NCBI RefSeq assembly: GCF_040267705.1
Contig: NZ_CP158374.1
Location: forward strand, 310,001 to 374,000
DNA from: Agromyces sp. G08B096
Lineage (GTDB): Bacteria > Actinomycetota > Actinomycetes > Actinomycetales > Microbacteriaceae
DNA: 64,000 bases
Direction of reading: 5' to 3'
The notes beneath the pieces are model-generated. The model saw only the letters and a program-made list of their open reading frames with translations, was not told the DNA's origin and searched no databases. Each line of letters starts with the position of its first letter. Position 1 is the first letter of the stretch. The translations under genes and the position numbers were made by a program. Shown here in pieces: positions 29,610-38,109 of the stretch.

Positions 29610-30014
29610 GTGGACGGCTTGCGGTTCTTTGCAGACCGAAGTCTTGGAGATCACGAGGTGCCATCGGCTCTGCGAGCAGCCGGCTGGCAAGTGATCAGCA
29701 TGCGTGAGCGGTACGGAAGCGTCACGGCTCAGCAGCTCGCCGACATCGATTGGATCGCGGATGCCACGGCGGCTGGTGAAGTGCTTCTGACCGGCGACAA
29801 GGCGATTGCGAAGCGCCCGCTGGAAGCACGCGCTGTTCGCATCGCTCGGGCTCGTGTCTTCGCATTGGGAAGCAGCCAACTGACTGGCCGCGACAAGGCA
29901 GAACGGCTCCTAGGAGCGAGCAGAGCAATCTCCCGGCGCGCTGTCCGGGAAGCTGGGCCATACGTTATCAGCGGCACCGGCCACGGCCTTGAGCGACTGA
30001 GGCTCTTCGAGTAA
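29610..30014 (+). CDS. VapC45-like PIN-fold toxin
   Basis: 134 aa. A compact PIN-like domain: LRFFADRSLGDHEVPSALRAAGW (first acidic residue, D8), DIDWIADATAAGEVLLTGDKAI (second and third acids, in the order typical of VapC45-type PIN domains) and a basic C-terminal half (SRAISRRAVREAG). Such proteins are ribonuclease toxins neutralised by the upstream HTH-DUF433 antitoxin. GTG 29610 follows the antitoxin stop by 10 bases. If the antitoxin is truly frameshifted, the toxin must be weak, silent or controlled otherwise, because no inactivating change is visible in its own frame. Confidence 0.7.
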   Translation: MDGLRFFADRSLGDHEVPSALRAAGWQVISMRERYGSVTAQQLADIDWIADATAAGEVLLTGDKAIAKRPLEARAVRIARARVFALGSSQLTGRDKAERLLGASRAISRRAVREAGPYVISGTGHGLERLRLFE

Positions 30015-30215
30015 ACGTCTTGCCGTTCGCGCGTGCGCGCTCCACGCGCGCGTGCGTAGGCGTGACCGGGAGGACTGAGCACGACGTGATGTGCCCAGTC
30101 CGCAACCAGCCCGCAGAATTCCCACCACTTGCCGATTGCTGCCAACAACAGCCAATAGCGAAATCACCGGCAGAACAGGCGATTCAATGGTCGCCAACAC
30201 CAGCTAATTACGTAC

Positions 30216-31613
30216 CTACATGTTGATCATGTGCCCCGCGAGGCCGTGGATCGCGTCCTGCAGCGCCTCCGACAGCGTCGGGTGGGTGTGCACGTTCCGG
30301 CCGAGCTCGAGGGCGCCCAGGTCCCACTTCTGCGCGAGGGTGAGCTCGGGCAGCAGCTCGGACGCGTCGGGGCCGATGAGGTGGCCGCCGAGCAGCTCGA
30401 GGTACTTCGCGTCGGCCACGAGCTTCACAAAGCCGATCGGCTCACCGAGGCCGTTCGCCTTGCCGTTGGCCGAGAACGGGAACTTCGACACGACCACGTC
30501 GTAGCCCTCGTCGCGCGCCTGCTGCTCGGTGAGGCCGAAGCTCGCCACCTGCGGGATGCAGAACGTGGCACGCGGCATCATCCGGTAGTCGCCGAGCGCC
30601 ATGGTCTCCGCGCCGCCGATGGTCTCCGCCGCGACGATGCCCTGCGCCTCGGCCACGTGGGCGAGCATGAGCTTCGCCGTGACGTCGCCGATCGCGTAGA
30701 TGTGCGGCACGTTCGTGCGCATGAAGTCGTCGATCGCGATCGCACCGCGCTCGGTGAGCTGTACGCCGGTGGTCTCGAGGCCGAAGCCCTCGACGTTCGG
30801 CGCGAAGCCGACCGCCATGAGCACCTTCTCGACCTCGAGCGAGCCGGGCTGGCCGTCGGCGCCGGTGTAGGCGACGGTCACCGAGGAGCCCTGATCGGTG
30901 ACGGACTCGACCTTGGTCGAGGTGAGGATCGGCACGCCGAGCTTGCGGTACTGCTTCTGGATCTCCTTCGAGACCTCGACGTCCTCGTTGGGCAGCGCAC
31001 GATCGAGGAACTCGATGATGGTGACATCCACGCCGTAGTTCTTCAGCACATACGCGAACTCCATGCCGATGGCGCCGGCGCCGACGATCGCGATCGACTT
31101 CGGCAGCTCGCGGGTGAGGATCTGCGATTCGTACGTGACGACGTTCTCCGACAGCTGCACACCGGGCAGCAGGCGCACCTTCGAACCGGTCGCGATGATC
31201 GCGTTGGCGAAGGTGTGGGTCTCGACGGTGCCGTCGGCCTTCGCGACGTCGATCGTGTTCGCGTCGCGGAACGTGCCGCGGCCGTCGAGCTCGGTGATGC
31301 CGTTCTTCTTCATCAGGAAGTGCACGCCCTTGACGTGCTTGTCGGACACCTGGCGGCTGCGGTCGAAGGCGGCGCCGAAGTCGAAGCTCGCGTCGCCCGT
31401 GATGCCGAAGGTCGCGGCCTCCTCGCGGAAGAGGTGCGCGAGCTCCGCGTTGCGCAGCAGCGCCTTCGAGGGGATGCAGCCCACGTTCAGGCACACGCCG
31501 CCCCAGTACCGCTCTTCGATGACGGCGACGCTGAGGCCGAGTTGCGCGGCGCGGACGGCGGCGACGTACCCGCCGGGTCCGGCGCCGAGGATGATGACGT
31601 CGAAGTGGCTCAT
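30216..31613 (-). CDS. lpdA: Dihydrolipoyl dehydrogenase (E3)
   Basis: 465 aa. FAD/NAD enzyme that reoxidises dihydrolipoyl groups of the pyruvate and 2-oxoglutarate dehydrogenase complexes. FAD motif [15 protein letters not shown] (about 10-24), redox disulfide in [13 protein letters not shown] (about 38-50), NAD motif [15 protein letters not shown], and C-terminal active-site His in [10 protein letters not shown] are all present. ATG 31613 follows TAGGCT by 6 bases (leaderless). The last four codons lie in a 15-bp repeat that marks an islet insertion; the protein is complete and ends MINM. Confidence 0.97.
   Translation of the reverse strand: MSHFDVIILGAGPGGYVAAVRAAQLGLSVAVIEERYWGGVCLNVGCIPSKALLRNAELAHLFREEAATFGITGDASFDFGAAFDRSRQVSDKHVKGVHFLMKKNGITELDGRGTFRDANTIDVAKADGTVETHTFANAIIATGSKVRLLPGVQLSENVVTYESQILTRELPKSIAIVGAGAIGMEFAYVLKNYGVDVTIIEFLDRALPNEDVEVSKEIQKQYRKLGVPILTSTKVESVTDQGSSVTVAYTGADGQPGSLEVEKVLMAVGFAPNVEGFGLETTGVQLTERGAIAIDDFMRTNVPHIYAIGDVTAKLMLAHVAEAQGIVAAETIGGAETMALGDYRMMPRATFCIPQVASFGLTEQQARDEGYDVVVSKFPFSANGKANGLGEPIGFVKLVADAKYLELLGGHLIGPDASELLPELTLAQKWDLGALELGRNVHTHPTLSEALQDAIHGLAGHMINM
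30218..30232. repeat. Right direct repeat (att-like), within lpdA 3' end
   Basis: ACATGTTGATCATGT overlaps the last codons of lpdA on the minus strand. Immediately to its left lies an AT-richer stretch (about 30150-30217) unlike the chromosome, probably the arm region of the integrated element. Confidence 0.75.
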
Positions 31614-31622
31614 GCCGCCAGC

Positions 31623-32198
31623 CTATGCGTCGTCGTGGCGCTCCGGGGCGGTCGAGGCGGATGCCCCGGCGTCGGTGCCCGGGTCATGGGCAGGCCGCTC
31701 ATCGGTCGGCCGGAGGCGGAGTCCCATGGCGCTCAGCACGAGCAGCAGCAGGGCGCCCGCGAACAGGGCGATGTCGGCGACGTTGCCGATGAACCAATTC
31801 GCGTAGGCGAGGAAGTCGACCACGTGCCCGCGGGCGAAGCCCGGCTCGCGGAAGAGACGGTCGAGCAGGTGCGTCGTGGCCCCGCCGAGGAGGAGACCGA
31901 CGCAGACGGCCCACGCGCGCGACCTCGTGCGCCAGGCGAACCAGGCGGCGACGGCCACGCCGACCGCGGCGAGCACGGTGAACACCCACGTCGACCCGCT
32001 GCCCATCGAGAACGCGGCACCGGGGTTGTAGGCCAGCTGCAGCCCGAACAGGTCGCCGAGGAGTGGGATGCGCTCGCCCTCGACGAGCTCCTGCTCGGCC
32101 CAGAGCTTGCTGAGCTGATCGGCGACGAGGACGGCCGCGGCGATCGCCAGGGCGATCCATGGAGCCGCCTTGGTGAAGTGCTGCACGCGTTCGGTCAC
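31623..32198 (-). CDS. lspA: Signal peptidase II-like protein (LspA family), divergent
   Basis: 191 aa with four membrane helices and a charged cytoplasmic tail (DERPAHDPGTDAGAS). LspA cleaves lipoprotein signal peptides in the membrane. DQLSKLWA, AYNPGAAFS and the Asp-bearing VVDFLAYANWFIGNVADIAL (both catalytic Asp) are kept. Two motifs differ from usual: GGATTHLLDR replaces GGxxxNLxDR, and WFIGNVAD replaces FNVADS. It may be a diverged or second LspA. GTG 32198 has GAGGA upstream. Confidence 0.8.
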   Translation of the reverse strand: MTERVQHFTKAAPWIALAIAAAVLVADQLSKLWAEQELVEGERIPLLGDLFGLQLAYNPGAAFSMGSGSTWVFTVLAAVGVAVAAWFAWRTRSRAWAVCVGLLLGGATTHLLDRLFREPGFARGHVVDFLAYANWFIGNVADIALFAGALLLLVLSAMGLRLRPTDERPAHDPGTDAGASASTAPERHDDA

Positions 32199-32302
32199 CT
32201 GGACATCCTCGCAGGCGTCAGGCGCTGCCGTCGTTCGGCGGATTCCGGACAACGTCCCGTGGGAGACATCCGCACGTCCGAGGCCGGCCGTACGCTCGAC
32301 CG

Positions 32303-33301
32303 GTGACCGAACGCACCGTCGAGCAGGCTCCCGCCGAGGCATCCGCGACCCGCACCGGTGTGCTGTCGGCGTGGCTGCAGTTCCTCGCGATGGGACTCGT
32401 GTGGGGCTCGAGCTTCCTGTTCATGAAGGTCGCGCTCGAGGGCGTCTCCTTCGGGCAGATCGCGTGGTCGCGGACCCTGCTCGGCGCGATCGCCCTCGGC
32501 ATCATCGTCGCGATCATGCGTCCCCGCGTGACGGGCGCCGACGGGCGACCCGGCCCGATCCTGCCGCGGGAGCCGGCGGTGTGGGGGCACTTCCTCGTGG
32601 TGTCGATCACGACGTGCGTCGTGCCCTACCTGTGCTTCGCGTGGGCGGAGCAGTACGTGTCGTCGAGCCTCGCGTCGATCTACAACGCGACGACCCCGAT
32701 CATGACCGCGCTCATGGCGACGCTCGTGTTCCGGGTCGAGCGTCTCGGCGCGAGCCGGTGGTTCGGCGTCGCGCTCGGCATCCTCGGCGTCGTCGTGGTG
32801 ATCGCGCCGTGGCAGCTCGCCGCCCTCACGGGCAGTGTCGCCGGGCAGCTCGCGTGCCTCGTCGCGACGCTCTGCTACGGGTTCACGTTCGGGTACCAGC
32901 GACGCTTCCTCAGTCAGCGCCCGATCGCCCCGGCGACCTTCGCCTTCCTGTCGATCGGCGTCTCGGCGGTGGTGATGCTGCTGCTCACGCCGTTGCTCGT
33001 GCTGCACCCCGTCGAGATCGACTGGTCGGGCGATGGTTGGGCGGTCGTGGCATCCCTGCTCGCGCTCGGCGTGCTCGGCACTGGGCTGGCCTACATCTGG
33101 AACATCAACGTGCTGCGGGCCTGGGGACCGACGGGCACCTCGACGGTCACCTACGTCACGCCGGTCGTGGGCGTCGCGCTCGGCATGGCGCTGCTCGGCG
33201 AGCGGCTGAGCTGGCATGAGCCGGCCGGCGCGGTGCTCGTGCTCATCGGCATCCTCTTCGCGCAGGGCCGCCTGCGGCTGGGCGGCCGCGCCGGCCGCTG
33301 A
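32303..33301 (+). CDS. EamA-family (DMT) transporter
   Basis: 332 aa with ten predicted helices as two five-helix EamA repeats; the N-terminal repeat has GLVWGSSFLFMKVALEG (classic DMT opening) and the second ends with GERLSWHEPAGAVLVLIGIL. These exporters handle amino acids, nucleobases or drugs; the substrate is unknown. GTG 32303 follows TACGCT (32291-32296) by 6 bases (leaderless). It is divergent from lspA with about 100 bases between. Confidence 0.87.
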   Translation: MTERTVEQAPAEASATRTGVLSAWLQFLAMGLVWGSSFLFMKVALEGVSFGQIAWSRTLLGAIALGIIVAIMRPRVTGADGRPGPILPREPAVWGHFLVVSITTCVVPYLCFAWAEQYVSSSLASIYNATTPIMTALMATLVFRVERLGASRWFGVALGILGVVVVIAPWQLAALTGSVAGQLACLVATLCYGFTFGYQRRFLSQRPIAPATFAFLSIGVSAVVMLLLTPLLVLHPVEIDWSGDGWAVVASLLALGVLGTGLAYIWNINVLRAWGPTGTSTVTYVTPVVGVALGMALLGERLSWHEPAGAVLVLIGILFAQGRLRLGGRAGR

Positions 33302-33369
33302 GCGTCGCACCGCCCGATCACGGCGCATCCGTTTCTCGATCGGATGTTGACATCGGCGCGCGCACATGC

Positions 33370-33397
33370 TTGGTTAGTTACTGAAGTAACTAACCAA
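33370..33397 (+). promoter_or_regulatory. GntR operator upstream of GntR-ABC operon
   Basis: Perfect inverted repeat with 13-bp arms TTGGTTAGTTACT and AGTAACTAACCAA around GA. TTGACA (33347-33352) lies 17 bases upstream of it, so the operator covers the -10 and start region. The first gene of the operon encodes a GntR/YtrA-type repressor, the likely ligand. Confidence 0.82.
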
Positions 33398-33451
33398 CGA
33401 GGTCGGCACCCGAACCGATCTCGCGCACCGCACACAACCAGATGGGCCGGC

Positions 33452-33811
33452 ATGGACGAATCACGCCCGATCTTCATCCAGATCGCCGAACAGGTCGAGA
33501 ACGACATCATCGACGGCGTCCTCCCCGAGGACTCGCAGGTGCCGTCCACCAACGAGCTCGCGGCGTTCTACCGCATCAATCCGGCCACCGCTTTGAAGGG
33601 AGTGACCCGCCTTGTCGACGACGGCATCCTGGTCAAACGAAGGGGCATCGGCATGTTCGTGACCCCCGGCGCCCGGGCCCGCCTCGTCGAACGACGCCGG
33701 GCCGACTTCACCGCCGAATTCCTCCGACCGCTCATCGTCGAAGCCGAGAAACTCGGCATCGGCATCGACGAACTCGTCAGCCTCCTCCAGGCCGAAAGGA
33801 TCCACTCATGA
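33452..33811 (+). CDS. GntR-family regulator, YtrA type
   Basis: 119 aa. A winged helix at the N-terminus (PIFIQIAEQVENDIIDG, VPSTNELAAFYRINPATALKG with the recognition helix) and a short dimerisation tail, the YtrA subgroup that controls ABC transporters. The DEDSQVPSTNEL element is typical. ATG 33452 is taken because the family starts MDxxxPIFxQI. Its stop overlaps the ATPase start (ATGA). It probably represses its own operon through the perfect dyad at 33370-33397; related regulators respond to cell-wall stress. Confidence 0.9.
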   Translation: MDESRPIFIQIAEQVENDIIDGVLPEDSQVPSTNELAAFYRINPATALKGVTRLVDDGILVKRRGIGMFVTPGARARLVERRRADFTAEFLRPLIVEAEKLGIGIDELVSLLQAERIHS

Positions 33812-34713
33812 CCCGCACCGTCGTCCGCGCGAGCGGACTCACCAAGCGCTACGGTGCCTTCACGGCGGTCGACCACGTCGACTTCGCCCTCGAGGAGCAC
33901 CGCATCTACGGCCTCCTCGGTCGCAACGGCGCCGGGAAGACCACGATCATGCAACTGCTCACCGGGCAGCTGTTCGCCGACGACGGCCGGCTCGAGGTCT
34001 TCGGCCGCGAGCCCGCCGAACACGCCGACGTGCTGCGCCGGCTCTGCTTCATCGCGGAGTCGCAGCGCTACCCCGAGGACTTCATGCCGATGCACGTGCT
34101 GAGGGCCGCGCCGTGGTTCTTCGAGAACTGGGATGCGGAGTTCGCCGAGCAGCTCGTCGCCGACTTCCGGCTGCCGCTGAAGCGGCGCATCAAGAAACTG
34201 AGCCGCGGCCAGCTGAGCGCTGTCGGCGTCATCGTCGGCCTCGCCTCCCGCGCCGAACTCACGTTCTTCGACGAGCCCTACCTCGGGCTCGACGCCGTCG
34301 CCCGGCACATCTTCTACGACCGCCTGCTCGAGGACTACGCCGAGCACCCGCGCACGATCGTGCTGTCGACCCACCTGATCGACGAGGTCTCGAACCTCCT
34401 CGAGCACGTCATCCTCATCGACCAGGGCAAGATCCTGCTCGACCGCGACGCCGACGAGGTGCGCGGCTCCGCCACCACGGTGGCCGGTCCGCGGGCCGCC
34501 GTCGACTCGTTCGTGGCCGACCGGCCGGTGATCGGCCGCGAGGGCCTCGGCGGGCTCTCCTCCGTGACCGTCGACGGACGTCTCGACCAGGCCGACCGCA
34601 TCCGGGCGGCCGAGCTCGGCCTCGAGCTCGCACCCGTCTCGCTCCAGCAGCTCATCGTCCACCTCACCGGCGCCGACCTCGCCGGACCGACCGAACAGGA
34701 GGCCGCAGCATGA
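33808..34713 (+). CDS. ABC transporter ATP-binding protein
   Basis: 301 aa. Walker A is GRNGAGKTT (about 38-46), the signature is LSRGQLSAV in place of LSGGQ, Walker B is ELTFFDEPYLGLD, and the switch His is in STHLIDE. The long C-terminal extension (about 215-301) is typical of ABC-2-type export ATPases. GAAAGGA precedes the ATG; overlaps of 4 bp exist with GntR upstream and the permease downstream. It likely energises the membrane protein at 34710-35486 in export or cell-envelope defence. Confidence 0.9.
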   Translation: MTRTVVRASGLTKRYGAFTAVDHVDFALEEHRIYGLLGRNGAGKTTIMQLLTGQLFADDGRLEVFGREPAEHADVLRRLCFIAESQRYPEDFMPMHVLRAAPWFFENWDAEFAEQLVADFRLPLKRRIKKLSRGQLSAVGVIVGLASRAELTFFDEPYLGLDAVARHIFYDRLLEDYAEHPRTIVLSTHLIDEVSNLLEHVILIDQGKILLDRDADEVRGSATTVAGPRAAVDSFVADRPVIGREGLGGLSSVTVDGRLDQADRIRAAELGLELAPVSLQQLIVHLTGADLAGPTEQEAAA

Positions 34714-35486
34714 CCGCCGTCGCCACCGCCCCCGCCGACACGGAGGCACGCACGACCCGCCGGTTCCGCCCGGCCGACGTCTGGCGGATCGTCCGCCTCC
34801 ACGCCGTCAATCCGAGCATCTTCTTCGGAGTGCCGTGGATCATCCTCGGCGCCGCGTGGGCGATCTCGGTGATCATCGCGCTCATCATCACGAGCGCGGG
34901 CGCGCCCCACGAGGACGTCAGGGAGGGCATGCGGTACAGCTGGGCCGTCATCTCCCCGCAGTGGTACCTCGTCGTGGTGGGCGTGCAGGCCATCGCGTAC
35001 ACCTTCTCGTTCGCCCTCGGCTTCGGCACGACACGGCGCGACTACTGGCTCGGCACGGCGCTGATGTTCGTCTTCGTCGCGGTCGAGATGGCGGCCGGCA
35101 TCGCCACGCTCGTCCTCATCGAGCAGGCGACCGGCGGCTGGTGGGTCGGCGCGGCGATGTTCGACTCGCTCTGGTACGGACAGCAGGGCTGGCTCGTCGA
35201 CTTCTACACCGCGTTCGCGATGCAGATGCTCGTGCTCTTCATCGGGGCGAGCGTGACGACCATCTACATGCGGTGGCGCATGCGGGGCATGCTCGTGCTG
35301 ATGTTCAGCGTCATCGCGCTCCTCCTCGGCTTCATCGCGGTCGTGACCCTCTCCGGCTGGTGGCCGCAGGTGATGGCCTGGTTCGTCGACATCGGCATCG
35401 TCGGCGTGTTCACGCTCATCCTCGGCCTGGCGGTCGTGTCGGCCGTGACCGGGTACCTGGTCATCCGCCGGGCGACGCCCCGCTGA
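34710..35486 (+). CDS. ABC transporter permease partner, six-helix membrane protein
   Basis: 258 aa with about six helices, beginning after a 40-residue cytoplasmic N-terminus (VWRIVRLHAVNPSIFFGVPWII). No enzyme motif. The size, helix count and coupled position after a GntR regulator and ATPase make it the membrane subunit of a YtrA-type ABC exporter. A strong hairpin terminator (35529-35566) follows. Confidence 0.82.
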   Translation: MTAVATAPADTEARTTRRFRPADVWRIVRLHAVNPSIFFGVPWIILGAAWAISVIIALIITSAGAPHEDVREGMRYSWAVISPQWYLVVVGVQAIAYTFSFALGFGTTRRDYWLGTALMFVFVAVEMAAGIATLVLIEQATGGWWVGAAMFDSLWYGQQGWLVDFYTAFAMQMLVLFIGASVTTIYMRWRMRGMLVLMFSVIALLLGFIAVVTLSGWWPQVMAWFVDIGIVGVFTLILGLAVVSAVTGYLVIRRATPR

Positions 35487-35528
35487 TCGACCGGCCGGCC
35501 GGGCGAAGTCCGGCCGGCCGCATGGGCC

Positions 35529-35566
35529 GCGGCGCGGCATCCGTTGGGGGACGGATGCCGCGCCGC
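35529..35566 (+). terminator. Terminator after the GntR-ABC operon
   Basis: A perfect 16-bp stem (35529-35544 with 35551-35566, arm GCGGCGCGGCATCCGT) with a 6-base loop. A GGCCGGCC-armed hairpin precedes it. Confidence 0.85.
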
Positions 35567-35665
35567 TCGCCGTATCCGCGGTCATCCCGGAGGATGACGG
35601 CGACGGCACCGGATCATGCTGCCGCCCGACGCGGGGGATGCCTCGGCGGCGCGAGCCTGGGGAGC

Positions 35666-36424
35666 ATGAGTTCCTTCGTGCTCGAGGCCACCGGCCTCGT
35701 CAAGTCCTTCGGTCAGACCCACGCGCTCGCCGGCGTCGACCTCTCGGTGCACACCGGGGAGTCGGTGGCGATCATGGGCGCGTCGGGTTCGGGCAAGACC
35801 ACGCTGCTGCACTGTCTCGCGGGCATCGTCGCGCCCGACGCCGGCTCCGTCGTGTACCACGGCGGCTCGTCACGCGTCGAGGTCACCGCCCTCTCCGAGC
35901 GTGAGCGGTCGCGCCTGCGCCGTGAAGCGTTCGGCTTCGTCTTCCAGCAGGGACTGCTGATCCCCGAGCTCACCGCGACCGAGAACGTCGCGCTCGCGCT
36001 GATGTTGAACGGGATGCCCCGGCCGAAGGCCGAGGAGTACGCTCGCGGCTGGCTCGCAGCCCTCGGGCTCGCCGGCATGGAGGAGCGCCGCATCGGCCAG
36101 CTCTCGGGCGGGCAGGCCCAGCGCGTGGCGATCGCGCGGGCGCAGGTGGCGGGCGCGCCGGTGGTGTTCGCCGACGAGCCGACGGGCGCGCTCGACTCGG
36201 CGACCTCCGCCGAGGTGATGTCCGCGCTCCTCGACTCGACGGTGGGGCAGGGCCGCACGCTCGTGCTCGTGACCCACGACCCGCAGGTCGCCGCGCGCTG
36301 TGCCCGGACGGTGCATATGCGCGACGGCCGCATCGAGGCGGTGGCGCAGGCGGCGCCTGCGGCATCCGACGTACCTGCGGCAGCCGTCGTGCCCGGGGCA
36401 TCCGCTGCCGAGGCCCGCGCATGA
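35666..36424 (+). CDS. ABC transporter ATP-binding protein, MacB/LolD type
   Basis: 252 aa. Walker A MGASGSGKTTLLH (about 38-50), Q-loop FVFQQGLLIPEL, signature LSGGQAQRVAIARA and Walker B PVVFADEPTGALD match the LolD/MacB class that works with FtsX-like permeases. A Pro/Ala-rich tail of about 25 residues follows the ATPase. GGGGAG precedes ATG 35666; the stop overlaps the permease start (ATGA). Substrate unknown: lipoprotein, antimicrobial peptide or drug. Confidence 0.92.
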   Translation: MSSFVLEATGLVKSFGQTHALAGVDLSVHTGESVAIMGASGSGKTTLLHCLAGIVAPDAGSVVYHGGSSRVEVTALSERERSRLRREAFGFVFQQGLLIPELTATENVALALMLNGMPRPKAEEYARGWLAALGLAGMEERRIGQLSGGQAQRVAIARAQVAGAPVVFADEPTGALDSATSAEVMSALLDSTVGQGRTLVLVTHDPQVAARCARTVHMRDGRIEAVAQAAPAASDVPAAAVVPGASAAEARA

Positions 36425-37770
36425 TCGGCCGCATCGCGTGGCTGCTCGCCCGCCCGACCCGGCAGGATGTCGCGACGGTCGCCTTGCCCGTGACCGCGTT
36501 CGCGATCGTGACCGCGCTCGTTTGCACCGTGCTCGGCGGTGCGCAGTCGTTCTGGACGTGGACCGACGACTACGCCGTCACCTACCAGGCGCTCGCCGTG
36601 GTGGCGCTCGTGCTGCTCGTGGTGCCCCTCGCCTCCCTCGGCGGGTCCGCCGCGCGGCTGTCGGCCCGTCGCCGCGACGACCGGCTCGCCACGCTGCGCC
36701 TGCTCGGCGCGACGCCGGGCGCCGTGCAGGCGCTCGCCGTGATCGAGGCCGGCGTCCTCGCCCTTGCGGGCTCGCTCGTCGGGCTCGTGCTCTACGTGGT
36801 GCTGCTGCCCGCGCTCGCGCTCATCCCGTTCCGCGGCGAGATGCTCGGGTTCGCGGGCGTCTGGCTGGGCGGCTGGGCCGTGCTGGTGCCCGTCGCCGTC
36901 ACGGCGCTCGCCGTGGTCAGCGCGATCCTCGGGCTTCGCCGGGTCGTCATCTCGCCGCTCGGCGTGCGCACCCGACAGGAGGCTCCGAAGGTGCACTGGG
37001 TGCGCGGCCTCATCGGCTTCGGCGTCGTCGTGGTCGCGTTCGGCGTGATGGCGGTGCTGCAGGTCGCAGGCAGCGTGCTCGTCATCCTCGCCATGCTGGC
37101 GGCCGCGTTCGGCGGCAGCCTCGCGGTGCTGAACCTGACCGGGCCATGGGTGCTCCGCCTCATCGCGAAGGGGCAGGCCAAGCGCGCGAAGACCCCGGCG
37201 CGCCTCATCTCGGCTCGGTCGGTGCTGGAGTCGCCGAAGGCGGCGTGGCGTCAGGTGTCTGGGGTCGCGATGACGAGCTTCATGGCCGTCTTCGCCGGGT
37301 CCGGCGTCGCGGTGCTCGACGCCATGGGCGCCTCGACCGCCGACCGCGAATCGGTGCTGCTCATGGCCGACATCCGCACCGGCCTGCTCATCACGGTCAT
37401 CGGCTCCTTCCTGATGGTCGCCTGCTCGGTCGGCGTCAACCAGGCGGCCGGCGTGCTCGACCGGCGCGGGCTCTACCGCTCGCTCGACATGCTCGGGATG
37501 CCGCTCGAGGTCATGGACGCCGCACGTCGTCGCGCCGTGATGTCGCCGCTCCGCGTCGTCTCGATCGGCTCGGCCGTCGTCGCCGCGATCGTGATGCTGC
37601 CGCTCACCGGGATCGCGCTCGTCGTCGCACCGCTCTCGCTCCTCGTCATCGCAGGCGTTCTCGCCGCGGGCATCGCGGTCGTGTGGCTCGGCCTCAGGGC
37701 CACCAGGCCGGTGCTGGCGCGGGCCGCGCAGGGCGCCGACCAGGGAGCGGGGGCGGCTGTCGTCGCCTAG
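36421..37770 (+). CDS. FtsX-like ABC permease
   Basis: 449 aa. Two FtsX-type four-helix sections: the first carries RRDDRLATLRLLGATPGAVQ (the cytoplasmic coupling element after TM2), and a second comes near the C-terminus with RRGLYRSLDMLGMPLEVMDAARR. The large periplasmic domain of true MacB is absent, as in BceB/VraG-like Gram-positive permeases. Translationally coupled to the ATPase at 35666. Paralogous in layout to the pair at 42796-44882. Confidence 0.85.
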   Translation: MIGRIAWLLARPTRQDVATVALPVTAFAIVTALVCTVLGGAQSFWTWTDDYAVTYQALAVVALVLLVVPLASLGGSAARLSARRRDDRLATLRLLGATPGAVQALAVIEAGVLALAGSLVGLVLYVVLLPALALIPFRGEMLGFAGVWLGGWAVLVPVAVTALAVVSAILGLRRVVISPLGVRTRQEAPKVHWVRGLIGFGVVVVAFGVMAVLQVAGSVLVILAMLAAAFGGSLAVLNLTGPWVLRLIAKGQAKRAKTPARLISARSVLESPKAAWRQVSGVAMTSFMAVFAGSGVAVLDAMGASTADRESVLLMADIRTGLLITVIGSFLMVACSVGVNQAAGVLDRRGLYRSLDMLGMPLEVMDAARRRAVMSPLRVVSIGSAVVAAIVMLPLTGIALVVAPLSLLVIAGVLAAGIAVVWLGLRATRPVLARAAQGADQGAGAAVVA

Positions 37771-37779
37771 GGTCGAAGC

Positions 37780-38109
37780 ATGAGTGCCATCGACGATCGC
37801 GACGCGGCGATGACGGAGCTGCTCGGGATCCGCTCGAGCATCGACAACATCGACGCCGCCCTCATCCACCTGCTGGCCGAGCGGTTCAAGTTCACCCAGC
37901 AGGTCGGCCGGCTGAAGGCCAGCCACGGCCTGCCGCCGAGCGATCCCGACCGCGAGAAGCGTCAGATCGCGCGGCTTCGCGCGCTCGCCGAGGAGGCACA
38001 CCTCGATCCGGCGTTCGCCGAGAAGTGGTTCAACTTCGTCGTGGCCGAGGTCATCCAGCACCACGAGGAGCTCGCGGGCAACTCCGGCGCCGCGTCGGCC
38101 GAGCTGTGA
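37780..38109 (+). CDS. Chorismate mutase
   Basis: 109 aa, the AroQ all-helical class that turns chorismate into prephenate for Phe/Tyr. Helix 1 IRSSIDNIDAALIHLLAERFK carries the first Arg and the Leu-rich face; KASHGLPPSDPDREKRQIARL gives the loop and second helix with the catalytic Lys/Arg; VVAEVIQHHEEL is helix 3 with the Gln. ATG 37780 follows TAGGGT (37768-37773, overlapping the previous stop) by 6 bases, a leaderless start. Overlaps the SDR gene by GTGA. Confidence 0.9.
   Translation: MSAIDDRDAAMTELLGIRSSIDNIDAALIHLLAERFKFTQQVGRLKASHGLPPSDPDREKRQIARLRALAEEAHLDPAFAEKWFNFVVAEVIQHHEELAGNSGAASAEL

Larger units (their letters stand above)
28121..30232. mobile_element. Small genomic islet inserted at the 3' end of lpdA
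   Basis: A 15-bp direct repeat ACATGTTGATCATGT flanks the region at 28121-28135 and 30218-30232. The right copy contains the last four codons of lpdA (M-I-N-M) and its TAG stop begins there. At the left copy the minus strand also reads ATGATCAACATG followed by TGA, so removal of the segment would leave lpdA with the same C-terminus and a TGA stop. Inside are a membrane protein gene and a VapBC45-like pair, all visibly less GC-rich than the surroundings. No integrase gene is present, so it is a remnant or was mobilised in trans. Confidence 0.65.
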
